Assembly (NCBI GenBank): GCA_964463425.1
Contig: CAYXBV010000006.1
Coordinates: forward strand, 1 to 46,636
Source of the DNA: JAHJHG01 sp964463425
GTDB lineage: Bacteria > Patescibacteriota > Microgenomatia > UBA8517
DNA: 46,636 nt
Reading direction: 5' to 3'
In this document: in pieces, positions 33,451-43,577 of the stretch
Layout: each line of letters opens with the position of its first letter
Numbering within the stretch: position 1 is the stretch's first letter
Translations under genes and position numbers: made by a program
Notes under the pieces: model-generated
Told to the model about the DNA's origin: nothing
The model's input: only the letters and a program-made list of their open reading frames with translations
The model's database searches: none

Positions 33451-35709
33451 ATGAGTAAACTTACAACTCTTCTGTTAAAACTTCCAAGAAACACAGAAGT
33501 AACACCTGAAGCGGCTCAAACATTCCTGTCCGCATTAACACAGATAAACTCCGTCTCTTCATTTCAAAAACTTTTAGGCACAAAGTCGCAGCCACTAGCC
33601 CTAGAAATCATTCTTATTGATCAACAAATAAGATTCCAAATAACATGTGACATTAACTTAGTTCCTTTTCTTAAAACACAAATACAATCTAATTATCCAC
33701 TTGTTCTTATTGAGCAGACACCAGATCCCCTTACTGACAAACAGCTTGATATAAAAAAACTCTATCTTAGTAAAGGTAGTTATTACCCAATTGCTACATT
33801 TGAATCATTTCAGGACATTGATCCTCTCTCTTCTGTCCTTTCTGTCTTATCAAAAGGTGACCCAGATGAAATAGGACTTGTTCAGTTTGCTTTAGAAGCA
33901 ACTAGTTCTTCCTGGCAAAGAAAAGGAGCCTCATATGCTGACCGGGGTACGAAAAACGAAGATGGCTCTTATTCCCCAAGATCGGACGCAAGTATTATAA
34001 CTGAGAAAATTTCTTACCCAGGATTCAAGGTCACAATACGACTAGCTGCGAACACGAAACAAACCCTAAGAGAGCTTGTTTCTAGTTTTGGTGTTTTCAC
34101 TCGTGCTGATGCCAATAAGTTTTCTTCAAAGAAAACTTCTCAATTAAAGAAAAAGTCCGCCACCACCTGTCTACTGTGCAGAAAAGTTGATGACAATCAA
34201 ATACTAAACATTCAAGAATTGGCTACAATATGGCATCTACCTAGTGACAAGATTAAAACCACTTCTATTGCTTGGGGTACGTCTGTCCTTTCGGAAGCTC
34301 CCGATGATCTACCAATTGCTTTAGATAAATCTGAAGATGAAAAAAGGGGAATAAATTATTTTGCTAAAACCAGCTTTAAAAACAAAGAAACAATTTTTGG
34401 GATTAAAACTCTCGACAGACGACGCCATATCTGGACACTAGGTAAAACAGGTACTGGTAAATCCACCTTGATTGCCAACATGGCCATTGACGATCTTAAA
34501 AAAGGTCGCGGTGTGGCTGTTATTGATCCTCACGGAGATTTAATTGAAATATTACTTGACTACATTCCCAAGAATAGAATCAACGATGTTATCTATTTTA
34601 ATCCTGCTGATAGTCACCCACCGACTATTAATCCCCTTGAGGTAAGAACTAGAGAAGAAGCAGAGTTGGCTGCCTCTGGTCTACTTTCTATCTTTACTAA
34701 AATCTGGGCCAATGTCTGGTCAGCAAGAATGGAATACATACTAAGAAATGCATTTCTCACCTTAACTCAAACACCCAACTCTACATTGGCAGATGTTTTA
34801 AAGTTATTAGCAAACAAGAAATTCCGAGACGAAGTTGTTCAAACGATAGATGATCCAAACCTTGTCCATTTCTGGAAAGAAGAATTCGACAAAATGCCAG
34901 ATCGGCTTCAAAAAGAGGCTATCTCCCCTATTCAAAACAAGGTCGGCCAATTTGTTTTGTCACCAATGATTCGCGAAATAATTGGTCAGCCAAAGGGTTC
35001 GTTCCAAATTGATGATATCATGGACGGTGGGAAAATATTCCTCGCCAACTTATCACAAGGAAGAATTGGTGAAGACAACGCCAATTTACTTGGGGCCATG
35101 TTAATTACAAAAATTCAACTTGCTGCCATGCATAGAGTAGAAATGAGAGAACAAGAAAGACGAGATTTCTATCTTTACGTCGACGAATTCCAAAACTTTG
35201 CCACCACATCCTTTATTAAGATTCTTTCCGAAGCAAGAAAATACAGGCTTAATTTGATGCTAGCCAACCAGTACATTGCTCAAATCCCCGAAGAAGTCCA
35301 AAAGGCAATCTTGGGCAACATTGGAACAATGATTAGTTTTACGGCTGGTGCTGAAGATGCTCAAATACTTCAAAAGGAGTTTTCAGAAGTCTTTACCGAA
35401 AATGATCTTGTTAATCTTTCTCGTTTCCAAGTAGCCATGAAATTAACTATAGATGGACAATCCAACAGGCCTTTCTTGGCTCATACCCTCCCCCTTCCTG
35501 TTTCTACTAACCAAAATAAACAAAAGGTTCTTGATGCCTCAAAAGAACGTTGGGGAAAAAAGAAAACCGCACCACAAGAAATGAAACAAGTCCAACGCTC
35601 GCAGCCACAGCCACAGCCACAACGCCAACCGCAACCACAACATAAGCCCTATCAACCCAGACGTAGGAAATATCCTCGCAGATTTAATCCTCAAGACAAA
35701 CAGTCTTAA
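33451..35709 (+). CDS. VirD4/TraG-like (DUF87, TraM-recognition) ATPase
   Basis: 752 aa from ATG 33451. A longer frame opens at 33265 but reads through tRNA-Ile and is spurious. Residues ~1-300 form an uncharacterised N-terminal part without a membrane segment. The motor domain has Walker A GKTGTGKST (331-339), VIDPHGDLIEILLD, INPLE and Walker B YLYVDEFQNFAT (Asp578, Glu579), then a segment with ANQYIAQIPEEVQKAI and TMISFTAGAEDA. The C-terminal ~50 residues are Gln/Pro- and Arg-rich. Such ATPases couple substrates to type IV secretion or DNA transfer, but no other secretion gene is near. It is inserted between 16S and tRNA-Ile on the opposite strand. Confidence 0.85.
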   Translation: MSKLTTLLLKLPRNTEVTPEAAQTFLSALTQINSVSSFQKLLGTKSQPLALEIILIDQQIRFQITCDINLVPFLKTQIQSNYPLVLIEQTPDPLTDKQLDIKKLYLSKGSYYPIATFESFQDIDPLSSVLSVLSKGDPDEIGLVQFALEATSSSWQRKGASYADRGTKNEDGSYSPRSDASIITEKISYPGFKVTIRLAANTKQTLRELVSSFGVFTRADANKFSSKKTSQLKKKSATTCLLCRKVDDNQILNIQELATIWHLPSDKIKTTSIAWGTSVLSEAPDDLPIALDKSEDEKRGINYFAKTSFKNKETIFGIKTLDRRRHIWTLGKTGTGKSTLIANMAIDDLKKGRGVAVIDPHGDLIEILLDYIPKNRINDVIYFNPADSHPPTINPLEVRTREEAELAASGLLSIFTKIWANVWSARMEYILRNAFLTLTQTPNSTLADVLKLLANKKFRDEVVQTIDDPNLVHFWKEEFDKMPDRLQKEAISPIQNKVGQFVLSPMIREIIGQPKGSFQIDDIMDGGKIFLANLSQGRIGEDNANLLGAMLITKIQLAAMHRVEMREQERRDFYLYVDEFQNFATTSFIKILSEARKYRLNLMLANQYIAQIPEEVQKAILGNIGTMISFTAGAEDAQILQKEFSEVFTENDLVNLSRFQVAMKLTIDGQSNRPFLAHTLPLPVSTNQNKQKVLDASKERWGKKKTAPQEMKQVQRSQPQPQPQRQPQPQHKPYQPRRRKYPRRFNPQDKQS

Positions 35710-36090
35710 AAATAATCTCATAATTTACGTTATTATAATTTTTGCTATAAGCTCGATTGATTCTTTCTTTATTATCTATTGCTGACAATTATCAAGAGAA
35801 AATATCAAGCTCTCTTGCAACGAGAAAATATCTCCTCTAGGAACAATGGGTACTTAAAAATCCAATCGATTATTTCATTTTCAGTCCTATAATTTGTTTT
35901 CTTGTGTATCTTTGATATAATCATCTCATTATTTCCCTGTTCGTCTAGTGAAGGAGAATTACGGCGAAATAAAGATCTTTAACAAAAAAAAGCAAAAATA
36001 TGTAAAACACCTTAAGGAGGTGACAAGCAGTTCAATATATCCAAGTTATTAAAGTCCTATTAACCAATTAACCCTTATCTAGGAGGATTG
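35710..36090 (+). other. 381-base intergenic stretch with leader of the Cys-rich protein
   Basis: No gene is seen. An inverted repeat CAAGAGA/TCTCTTG near 35793-35818 and a direct repeat of GAGAAAATATC (around 35797 and 35822) come first, then a promoter (35894-35921). A ~160-base leader follows with two Shine-Dalgarno-like sites: AAGGAGGTG near 36014 with no matching start except a 10-codon GTG frame, and AGGAGG at 36081-36086 for the real ATG. Confidence 0.45.
35894..35921 (+). promoter_or_regulatory. promoter of the Cys-rich secreted protein
   Basis: TTGTTT (35894-35899), 16-base spacer, perfect TATAAT (35916-35921). Confidence 0.5.
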
Positions 36091-37026
36091 ATGAAGAAGC
36101 TTTGGAAAATTTTACTGATAGTTGGAGCATTGCTTGTAATGTCCTTTACTATCGCAAGTGCAACTGGTCCAGACTGTGGAGAGTATACAGCCTACAGTAC
36201 GCCTGTTTCAGGCCTTGACACTTTTTATGACGTTAATGTAGATGTTGAATTTTTGTCAGGTCATCAGATACACGTCACAAGTAAAAATGGGTGGTCAATT
36301 GTACTAATTCATGTTCATGACAGCTTTAACTATAATGATGATTTTGCCCCTCCAGAGGGAACAACAGATATTACTACTGTAATGGATGTTCCTTACAACT
36401 TTGATAGTTATTACATCACGCTTACTAAGGCATGTCCATCTACTGTCGAACTTGGTATCTCTAAAGATGAGACGTGTGATGGATATGAGTTCGTGGTCAA
36501 TCCGCCGTTAAGTCAAATTGTCGGTGTCATTAAGTATTCACGTTATGCTGTCGAGGTAGATACTCTTTGGTCCAACTACGGCTTTCCTCAAGTTTACTCC
36601 AGTGTTTGGGATGGTAATGAACAAGTCACACTTGTTGTTCATTTAAAGTTTAAGACGTATGGCTGGACAGATGATGGATACTATAATGATTATCTTGGAA
36701 CAGCCACTGTCGGACCGTTCAACATTATTCTTGAAAAGCCTGATAACTGTTTTGTGACTCCCGAACCCATTACTCAGATAGATTATGATGCTGACTGTGA
36801 AGATATCATGGCTCAGGATCAAGAAGCTGTTTGGGAAGATGGAGAAGGTGGAGAATATGGCGACTGGGTGAATGTTGACGATCCTTATCAGGTTCATGTT
36901 TGGTCGGATCCTTACACTTTGGAATCCTGGATTGCTCCAGATCAAAGTGTAATTGATGAACCGGCTGAGTGCCTGATTCCGATACCCCTAGACCTTTATG
37001 TGGTAATGGATACACTACTAATGTAG
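36091..37026 (+). CDS. secreted Cys-rich protein, N-terminal part (frameshifted gene)
   Basis: 311 aa from ATG 36091 (RBS AGGAGG). Signal peptide MKKLWKILLIVGALLVMSFT then a cleavage region ending in ASA. The mature part has Cys at intervals and beta-rich modules (DNCFVTPEPITQIDYDADCED, VWEDGEGGEYGDW). The last ~16 residues (IPLDLYVVMDTLLM) look unrelated; the homologous continuation is in the -1 frame of the next entry, which has a stop directly before its first GTG. So 36091-39116 is most likely one gene of ~1008 aa with a frameshift between 36969 and 37026, possibly at the CCCC near 36987. Function unknown; a surface or matrix protein is likely. Confidence 0.6.
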   Translation: MKKLWKILLIVGALLVMSFTIASATGPDCGEYTAYSTPVSGLDTFYDVNVDVEFLSGHQIHVTSKNGWSIVLIHVHDSFNYNDDFAPPEGTTDITTVMDVPYNFDSYYITLTKACPSTVELGISKDETCDGYEFVVNPPLSQIVGVIKYSRYAVEVDTLWSNYGFPQVYSSVWDGNEQVTLVVHLKFKTYGWTDDGYYNDYLGTATVGPFNIILEKPDNCFVTPEPITQIDYDADCEDIMAQDQEAVWEDGEGGEYGDWVNVDDPYQVHVWSDPYTLESWIAPDQSVIDEPAECLIPIPLDLYVVMDTLLM

Positions 37027-39116
37027 GATCAGTATGGGTGGAAGGTACAGAAGGTACTTCTGGCTATTGGACAGAGCCAGTATGCTATCTCCAACAAAAT
37101 ATCTTTGAAGCTGAAAGCAATACGTGTGAAACAATTAGTGGTAGGGCTACTTTTGACTATGGAAGATCCAAAATATTAAGCATTAGAATGTTTGTGGATG
37201 GTATACAGGTAGCAAAAAGGCTTACAGTAGATACAAAGGTAGACACTGGTTTTTCTAAAGCTGGCTTTGATGCTGGAACCCACATAGTTATGGTAAGAGG
37301 TTATGTTGACGTTAACTATGCTCCTAGACAATATTGGGAAGATAGCATGGAAGTTACAGTTGAATCTTGTTTTATAACACCAGACCCTGACCCAAGTACA
37401 GAAGCCGAAACCGATTGCGATGGAGTATATGAAGAAAACTTCTTAGCATATTGGATAGGTGGAATTGGAGGCGGATACGGAGAACCTGTACTCCAAGATG
37501 GATCTTACATTCATTTATGGACAGAATCCAAAGTTGATGAAGTTTGGGGTGAATACTCTGAACCTCTCAATTGCCGTCAATCAGAACAGTGTGGTCGTTG
37601 CTCAACTCAAGTTACAAGCACGTATGTAACATGGTTCGACCGTGATGGTGGATGTGATGATGACTACAACAACGAGCGCGTAGAATATCCATATCATAAA
37701 GATTGTTATCAATTGTGCTCAGAGACTGTTGCCAAGGACAAGGATTGGGGTGTTTGGCTTTTTGATGGCCCGGCTGTTTGGAATGCCTGGGTAGACAATG
37801 GGGATGGTACTTTTACCAAAACTGGAACCCGGCCGATTGCAAAAGATTGGACTCAGGATTTTGTGGATAAGTATAACGAAGAACATGTCTGCAAAACTGA
37901 AGACGGCACCATATATGCAAACTCACCGCTTGAGGAAACCAAAAAAGGTTCGGTTGAAGTATATACTAATGCTACCTGCAAAAAAGCGTGGGCACATTAT
38001 GAATACTTTGATCCTGATGGCGTTTTTGTCAGCAAAGACCCCAATGTTAGGTTCTTTTGGGAAAAACCCTTTGAACTGGAAAGTGCAACCTTACTTGGTG
38101 TACTTATCAGCGAACCGGACAAATGCTTACCTGAACCAGAAGTATGTGGTCGTTGCTCAACTCAATTCGTTGGTTGGGTAACTTGGGTAGACCGTGGCGG
38201 CGATTGCAGTGGGGATTACTACAACGAACGTGTTGAGTATCCTTACGATGCACGATGCTACGATTCCTGCCAGGTTGGTAATACCGAAGAAGTGCAAACC
38301 TCTGATTCTGGTTGGTACGACACTGGTATTCCCTACGGTTTTGGGCCCTGGTATGCAAATCCTCTGCCGCCCAATTTCCAGCATGAAGGATCTCAAGATC
38401 AACTCAGAGATTATGCTGGCAACGTGGTGGATGTGAATAGCGAAGTATTCTGTGAACCTTATACTGATCAGGATAGTCAAACTATTCCATATTTTGAGGA
38501 TGAGATTGCAGGAAAAGATCCCAAAGTCGTGACCCGTTCCAATTGCACACGAGCGTGGGCCTGGGTACGATACTTTGATCCCGATGGAAACAAGTTCGTT
38601 AACGGTCCAAAGATATATGCACCTTGGGTGTTATCAGTGTATGAGCCGGAATCTGTGGAAATCATGGGTAAAACTATCCATAAAAAGGATAAATGCCTAG
38701 TAGATATTCCAGAAGAACCGTTCTGCCCCTCCGGCAATCCTACCATTACACCTGCTACTTTCAATTATGAAACTGGCGAGTGGGAAGGATTAGTATGTTC
38801 ACCCTGTCGTGCAGTCCCTGTAATTGAATACATCATTCAAGGAGAAGTTTTCCCATGTAAACTGTACGGCAATGCTGCTGATGGAGACTCCATCTGGAAG
38901 CTGCCCACAGATGTGATTTGGATGATGAACAACGGTGTTTGTGACCTGAAACCGCTTCCTTGTATTCCTGGCCGTGAAGAATTGAAGCCTTTTGTACGGA
39001 ATGAATCCGGACAATTCTCAGGGAAAAAGGTTACGACTTGCTACGAAGTTGAACCTTGCATCGATTGTGATGGTGAGCTGGTGTACCCAATGGACCCGTT
39101 AAACGTCCTGCGGTAA
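36969..39116 (+). CDS. secreted Cys-rich protein, C-terminal part (frameshifted gene)
   Basis: Up to 715 codons. It has no signal peptide and no RBS; a TGA lies immediately before the GTG at 36969, so it depends on the upstream frame. Two modules of ~185 aa begin with CGRCSTQ (DNA at 37590 and 38145, with identical 21-base starts) followed by WxDRxGxC and NERVEYPY, showing an internal duplication. Further Cys-rich blocks end with CIDCDGELVYPMDPLNVLR. No C-terminal anchor is seen, so it should be released or held by other means. The remnant modules in the N-terminal part continue here in register after a -1 shift (CGNGYTTNVGSVWVEG). Confidence 0.6.
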   Translation: MPDSDTPRPLCGNGYTTNVGSVWVEGTEGTSGYWTEPVCYLQQNIFEAESNTCETISGRATFDYGRSKILSIRMFVDGIQVAKRLTVDTKVDTGFSKAGFDAGTHIVMVRGYVDVNYAPRQYWEDSMEVTVESCFITPDPDPSTEAETDCDGVYEENFLAYWIGGIGGGYGEPVLQDGSYIHLWTESKVDEVWGEYSEPLNCRQSEQCGRCSTQVTSTYVTWFDRDGGCDDDYNNERVEYPYHKDCYQLCSETVAKDKDWGVWLFDGPAVWNAWVDNGDGTFTKTGTRPIAKDWTQDFVDKYNEEHVCKTEDGTIYANSPLEETKKGSVEVYTNATCKKAWAHYEYFDPDGVFVSKDPNVRFFWEKPFELESATLLGVLISEPDKCLPEPEVCGRCSTQFVGWVTWVDRGGDCSGDYYNERVEYPYDARCYDSCQVGNTEEVQTSDSGWYDTGIPYGFGPWYANPLPPNFQHEGSQDQLRDYAGNVVDVNSEVFCEPYTDQDSQTIPYFEDEIAGKDPKVVTRSNCTRAWAWVRYFDPDGNKFVNGPKIYAPWVLSVYEPESVEIMGKTIHKKDKCLVDIPEEPFCPSGNPTITPATFNYETGEWEGLVCSPCRAVPVIEYIIQGEVFPCKLYGNAADGDSIWKLPTDVIWMMNNGVCDLKPLPCIPGREELKPFVRNESGQFSGKKVTTCYEVEPCIDCDGELVYPMDPLNVLR

Positions 39117-39172
39117 TATACCCCGCCGCCGTGTTACTTGTGATATTTCCATGATTTTATGGAGATATTCAT

Positions 39173-39236
39173 AGTGTGGGCATCTTTGCCATTGTGTATC
39201 TCGGTGAGATGCCCACACTCTAGTTTTGCTTTTTTA
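39173..39236 (+). terminator. intrinsic terminator after the Cys-rich protein
   Basis: A perfect 13-bp stem, AGTGTGGGCATCT (39173-39185) with AGATGCCCACACT (39207-39219), then a T-rich tail ending in TTTTTT. It closes the plus-strand unit facing 16S. From here to 39450 I see nothing else. Confidence 0.8.
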
Positions 39237-39449
39237 GTTACTTACCTACGGGTATTAATATCAATGACCTCACCAGAGGAAACAAGATATTAGTACCCGA
39301 TTTTTTTTGGCTAAATTCAAGAGATTACTTTGTTTATAATTCAACCAATCTTTTTTTAAGGTTTTATATATGTTGTTTTTCTGTATGTGTCTACTGATAA
39401 TCAGTACTGAAGAGTCTTCCGAAAGGTAAAACGAAACACTAAACCAACA

Positions 39450-39480
39450 AAGAACCCGCTTTAAAAAAGCGGGTTTTTCT
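39450..39480. terminator. hairpin terminator between 16S and the Cys-rich gene
   Basis: AACCCGCTTT/AAAGCGGGTT. Plus-strand reading is followed by TTTTT; the minus-strand reading, downstream of 16S, by CTTTGTTGG. It lies ~120 bases after the 16S 3' end and probably ends that transcript as a bidirectional element. Confidence 0.6.
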
Positions 39481-39600
39481 GTTTAACATTCAAAATATGA
39501 CTAGAAGCGGGTTCGGTTTATTTACAGTTTAACCGTGACCTAAAAGCTGGGTGTATACCTACCCTCAGATAAATCTGAAAGCAGTCGTGATACTCCTTAG

Positions 39601-41064
<1,464 letters not shown>

Positions 41065-41135
41065 ACGAGTTTTTGAACCTATACATGTATAAACACGATA
41101 AGTATTCGTCTTTACACTTCCAGTCATATTTTGAT

Positions 41136-41146
41136 TGTCAAAGAAC
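41136..41146 (-). promoter_or_regulatory. boxA-like element before 16S
   Basis: GTTCTTTGACA, identical to the copy before 23S (32966-32976). It lies ~70 bases upstream of mature 16S and after the leader hairpin. Confidence 0.55.
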
Positions 41147-41162
41147 GCACATTTTTGAGACT

Positions 41163-41211
41163 AAAAAACCGCCCAGATGGACGGCTTCACAAGGCTTTTT
41201 AAGCCATCTGG
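41163..41211 (-). terminator. terminator-like hairpin in the 16S leader
   Basis: Minus strand CCAGATGG (41204-41211) pairs with CCATCTGG (41173-41180) around inner GGCTT/AAGCC pairings, then GCGG and TTTTTT (41163-41168). It stands between the promoter and 16S, as the equivalent hairpin does in the 23S leader. Confidence 0.55.
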
Positions 41212-41239
41212 TATTTCGTCTTACATCATGTGCATAGGC

Positions 41240-41268
41240 ATTATATCCTGATGATGAGGACTATTCAA
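41240..41268 (-). promoter_or_regulatory. 16S rRNA promoter
   Basis: TTGAAT (41263-41268), 17-base spacer, TATAAT (41240-41245). A near-copy of this promoter and its flanks occurs at 43033-43061. Confidence 0.7.
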
Positions 41269-41363
41269 GCTTTATTTTTGGAATTAACAACTCTTAAACT
41301 TATTTCAACTTTAAACCAATAAAACTAGCCATATTTTACTAAAAAGGATAATAAATAAGAAGA

Positions 41364-41416
41364 ACAAAAAAAACAAGCCAAGGGCACTTTATAGAAAAGT
41401 GTGATACCCCTTGGCT
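41364..41416 (-). terminator. strong intrinsic terminator of the 438-aa gene
   Basis: Minus strand AGCCAAGGG pairs with CCCTTGGCT (41376-41416), enclosing CACTTTTC...AAAGTG, and is followed by TGTTTTTTTT (41366-41375). It isolates this gene from the 16S promoter downstream. Confidence 0.8.
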
Positions 41417-41449
41417 CTATCTAAAAATATATTTTATAACCAACAAACG

Positions 41450-42766
41450 CTACCGCCTGAGAACAACTTTTACATAGCTGCACTCCAACACCTCAACTCC
41501 GCAGGTGGCATTGGTGACATCTTTACCGTCAACCTCCATAGAAACAATCTCACGAGGCCACGCAAGTGTCTCCCGCCCAATAACCAATGGAGCCCAGGGG
41601 CTCAATCGATCCGTTCCATCAGAACCAATTAGGCCTGGCGCCTGAAAGGCATAAAGAAACTCTTCACCCTTACCAGCTTTCTCAATCCAAATTTCATTTC
41701 CGGAAGAGAAGTGAACATCACAATTGCGTTGGTCGCAGAGCGGACAGAGTACTTTATCTCCCCTCTCTAAGCCGAGAAAGTTTCTTAACTTCCGACTTCT
41801 AACAATGCTCAATGCTGTTTTCCCATCCATCATCGGATGAGCATAGGGTCCATGTTTTTCAGACTCTCGAAAAACTTCTACCAGGGGCACTTCATCAAAA
41901 TCTTTTTGTGTGGCGGTCAATTCTTCGTCAAAAACGAAAACAAAGACGTCACTAGGCACAACACACGTTCTTTTCATAAGGTCTAAAAGGTTTTCAGATG
42001 ACAACCCCCCTTTGTAAAAATGGTGTACGTGGTGTGCATTGAAAAGATCGTGAGTCATCTTGGTATCCGAATAAACTATTATATCGGACCAATTATGACC
42101 TGTGTCTTCGTAAGAGCTCACGTCAAGAAGTTTGAATGGCCCGCTTTCATTTGTCCTGAATTCTACCCACTTTCCATTCTTAGTTGGCTCAATGTCATCG
42201 GGAATATTCGCTACTCGCCTGAGTGCGTTAAGCTGATTGCGGGTCAACTCACCACAATAACGAGCAATATTATCTCTTTCCCCCAATCCACTCCCAAATA
42301 CAAAAGCCCAAATCAGATCGGTATTGAAAGCAACGAATTCGTCAACAACCTGGGCCACCTGGGGATATATTTTGACCAAGTCGGTTAGGGGGTGTTTCAT
42401 TAACTTAAGTGCTCCCCGAAATTCATCTTGTTGGACAAAATATCTTGCTCCAGATCCAAATTGAACAATCATGTCTCTTGAAGAAGGAACTCTGTCTATC
42501 CTCAAACTTCCTTGTCCGCGTCGGGGCATAAAACAAAATTCGCCACCTTTTTCAAACAAAGTTCGCAATCTCCCGAGTTCATGCTTAGAGAAACGACAGC
42601 CGATCTTTCGCTCTGATCCTTCGTACTTGTAACTAACCGATATGCCCATTTCGTTTTGAGAAAAAGTGATTTCTCCCTTTCCAAGCATACTCGAAAAAGA
42701 TCTGCCTGGAATATCGACAGAAGCATCGATTATTTTCGCTTCTAAATAGCCCTCGTTTCCTAACAT
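41450..42766 (-). CDS. hypothetical protein with CxxC zinc-like motif
   Basis: 438 aa, ATG 42766 with RBS AGGAGG seven bases upstream. No signal or membrane segment. Motifs: FGSGLGERDNIARYCGELT (~157-175), HHVHHFYKGG (~248-257) and CPLCDQRNCDVHF (~343-355; C-x2-C-x4-C-x2-H, a possible zinc site). The remainder is mixed alpha/beta. I do not recognise the family. GC content (~45% in a sampled line) is above that of the neighbours, and the gene is flanked by two copies of the 16S promoter sequence, so it may have been inserted. It is closed by its own terminator. Confidence 0.7.
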   Translation of the reverse strand: MLGNEGYLEAKIIDASVDIPGRSFSSMLGKGEITFSQNEMGISVSYKYEGSERKIGCRFSKHELGRLRTLFEKGGEFCFMPRRGQGSLRIDRVPSSRDMIVQFGSGARYFVQQDEFRGALKLMKHPLTDLVKIYPQVAQVVDEFVAFNTDLIWAFVFGSGLGERDNIARYCGELTRNQLNALRRVANIPDDIEPTKNGKWVEFRTNESGPFKLLDVSSYEDTGHNWSDIIVYSDTKMTHDLFNAHHVHHFYKGGLSSENLLDLMKRTCVVPSDVFVFVFDEELTATQKDFDEVPLVEVFRESEKHGPYAHPMMDGKTALSIVRSRKLRNFLGLERGDKVLCPLCDQRNCDVHFSSGNEIWIEKAGKGEEFLYAFQAPGLIGSDGTDRLSPWAPLVIGRETLAWPREIVSMEVDGKDVTNATCGVEVLECSYVKVVLRR

Positions 42767-43032
42767 TTGGTGCCTCCTTTTGAATGATTGTCTTTATTTT
42801 TTTTCCTTAATAAATCCTTGTCCTATAAACAACTCCTTTTTTGCGTTTTATTGGTTTTGTAATGTGCAATCTTATCCTCCTTCTCAACAGCTATAATCTT
42901 CGAACAGGAGAATAAAAACTTGCTCAAGCAAGCTTCAGGAAGCTTACCAAACGTATACTCCGATGTCAACCCATAGTATGTCCACAATAGTGTGTTTGTT
43001 CGCTTATTAAAATCATCTGTGTGTGGCGTGGT

Positions 43033-43061
43033 GCTATATCCTGATGATGAATAGTATTCAA
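43033..43061 (-). promoter_or_regulatory. second copy of the 16S promoter
   Basis: TTGAAT (43056-43061), 17 bases, TATAGC (43033-43038). The surrounding ~45 bases match 41235-41280 at most positions, including the spacer half with CATCATCAGGA. It would drive the 438-aa gene with a ~260-base leader, in which I see nothing but a second TTGACA near 42965. Its -10 has drifted from TATAAT. Confidence 0.55.
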
Positions 43062-43064
43062 GCT

Positions 43065-43358
43065 TTACTTTCTGAAGTTAAACATTTCTTTGGCCTTACT
43101 TAAAACAGAGTCGAAATACTCATCTTCTCCATGTAAAAACCTATGCTCATCTACGCCTTCCATAGTCTTTGCGTGCAATACTTCTCCACCCTCATCTCTG
43201 CCCATAGCAACAATGCGAAATTCCCCTTCAGGAATATAACCAAAAAGGCCCATTGCCTCCATCTGTTCTCCTGTTAATCTTTGAACATCTATTTTGACAA
43301 TTCCTTTTTTAAATTCTTTTATGATTTTGTCCAGACTTTTTGAATATGTTTCTTTCAT
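43065..43358 (-). CDS. hypothetical protein
   Basis: 97 aa (MKETYSKSLDKIIKEFKKGI). Charged and soluble; VKIDVQRLTGEQMEAMGLFG and IPEGEFRIVAMGRDEGGEV suggest a small alpha/beta domain; the C-terminal part DSVLSKAKEMFNFRK is helical. I do not recognise it. It starts three bases after the HTH gene, so both are one operon; a small regulator-plus-partner or toxin-antitoxin-like pair is conceivable but unproven. Its stop codon overlaps the duplicated promoter segment. Confidence 0.6.
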   Translation of the reverse strand: MKETYSKSLDKIIKEFKKGIVKIDVQRLTGEQMEAMGLFGYIPEGEFRIVAMGRDEGGEVLHAKTMEGVDEHRFLHGEDEYFDSVLSKAKEMFNFRK

Positions 43359-43361
43359 TTA

Positions 43362-43547
43362 CTACTTCTCTTCCATTACCTTGGACATCATAAACTCGAG
43401 AAGATCGCTCCTGAAGACTAAATACACGCCATATTTGCCTGCTAATTTAGTTGCACGAATTTTTTTCTCTCTAATCCAACGCCTAACCGTGTCGGGGTGT
43501 TTTTTGAGATATTTGGCAGTTTCTTTGACTGTCAGATAATCCTTCAC
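43362..43547 (-). CDS. excisionase-like helix-turn-helix protein
   Basis: 61 aa from GTG 43547. MKDYLTVKETAKYLKKHPDT followed by VRRWIREKKIRATKLAGKYG is the winged HTH_17/MerR-type fold of excisionases (YLTVKETAKYL, then W-x-R-x-G-like turn, then the RSDLLEFM end). Such proteins bind DNA at operators or att sites. TATACT ends 8 bases before the GTG, so the message may be leaderless. A regulator of the following 97-aa gene is the simplest reading; a role in excision is possible given the recombinase remnant ~3 kb away. Confidence 0.75.
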   Translation of the reverse strand: MKDYLTVKETAKYLKKHPDTVRRWIREKKIRATKLAGKYGVYLVFRSDLLEFMMSKVMEEK

Positions 43548-43577
43548 AGTGATTTAGTATATCATAATATATCAGAA

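Noticed and set aside
43065..43547. A toxin-antitoxin pair
   Set aside because: The HTH is excisionase-like and the 97-aa partner shows no toxin motif I recognise, so only an operon is claimed.
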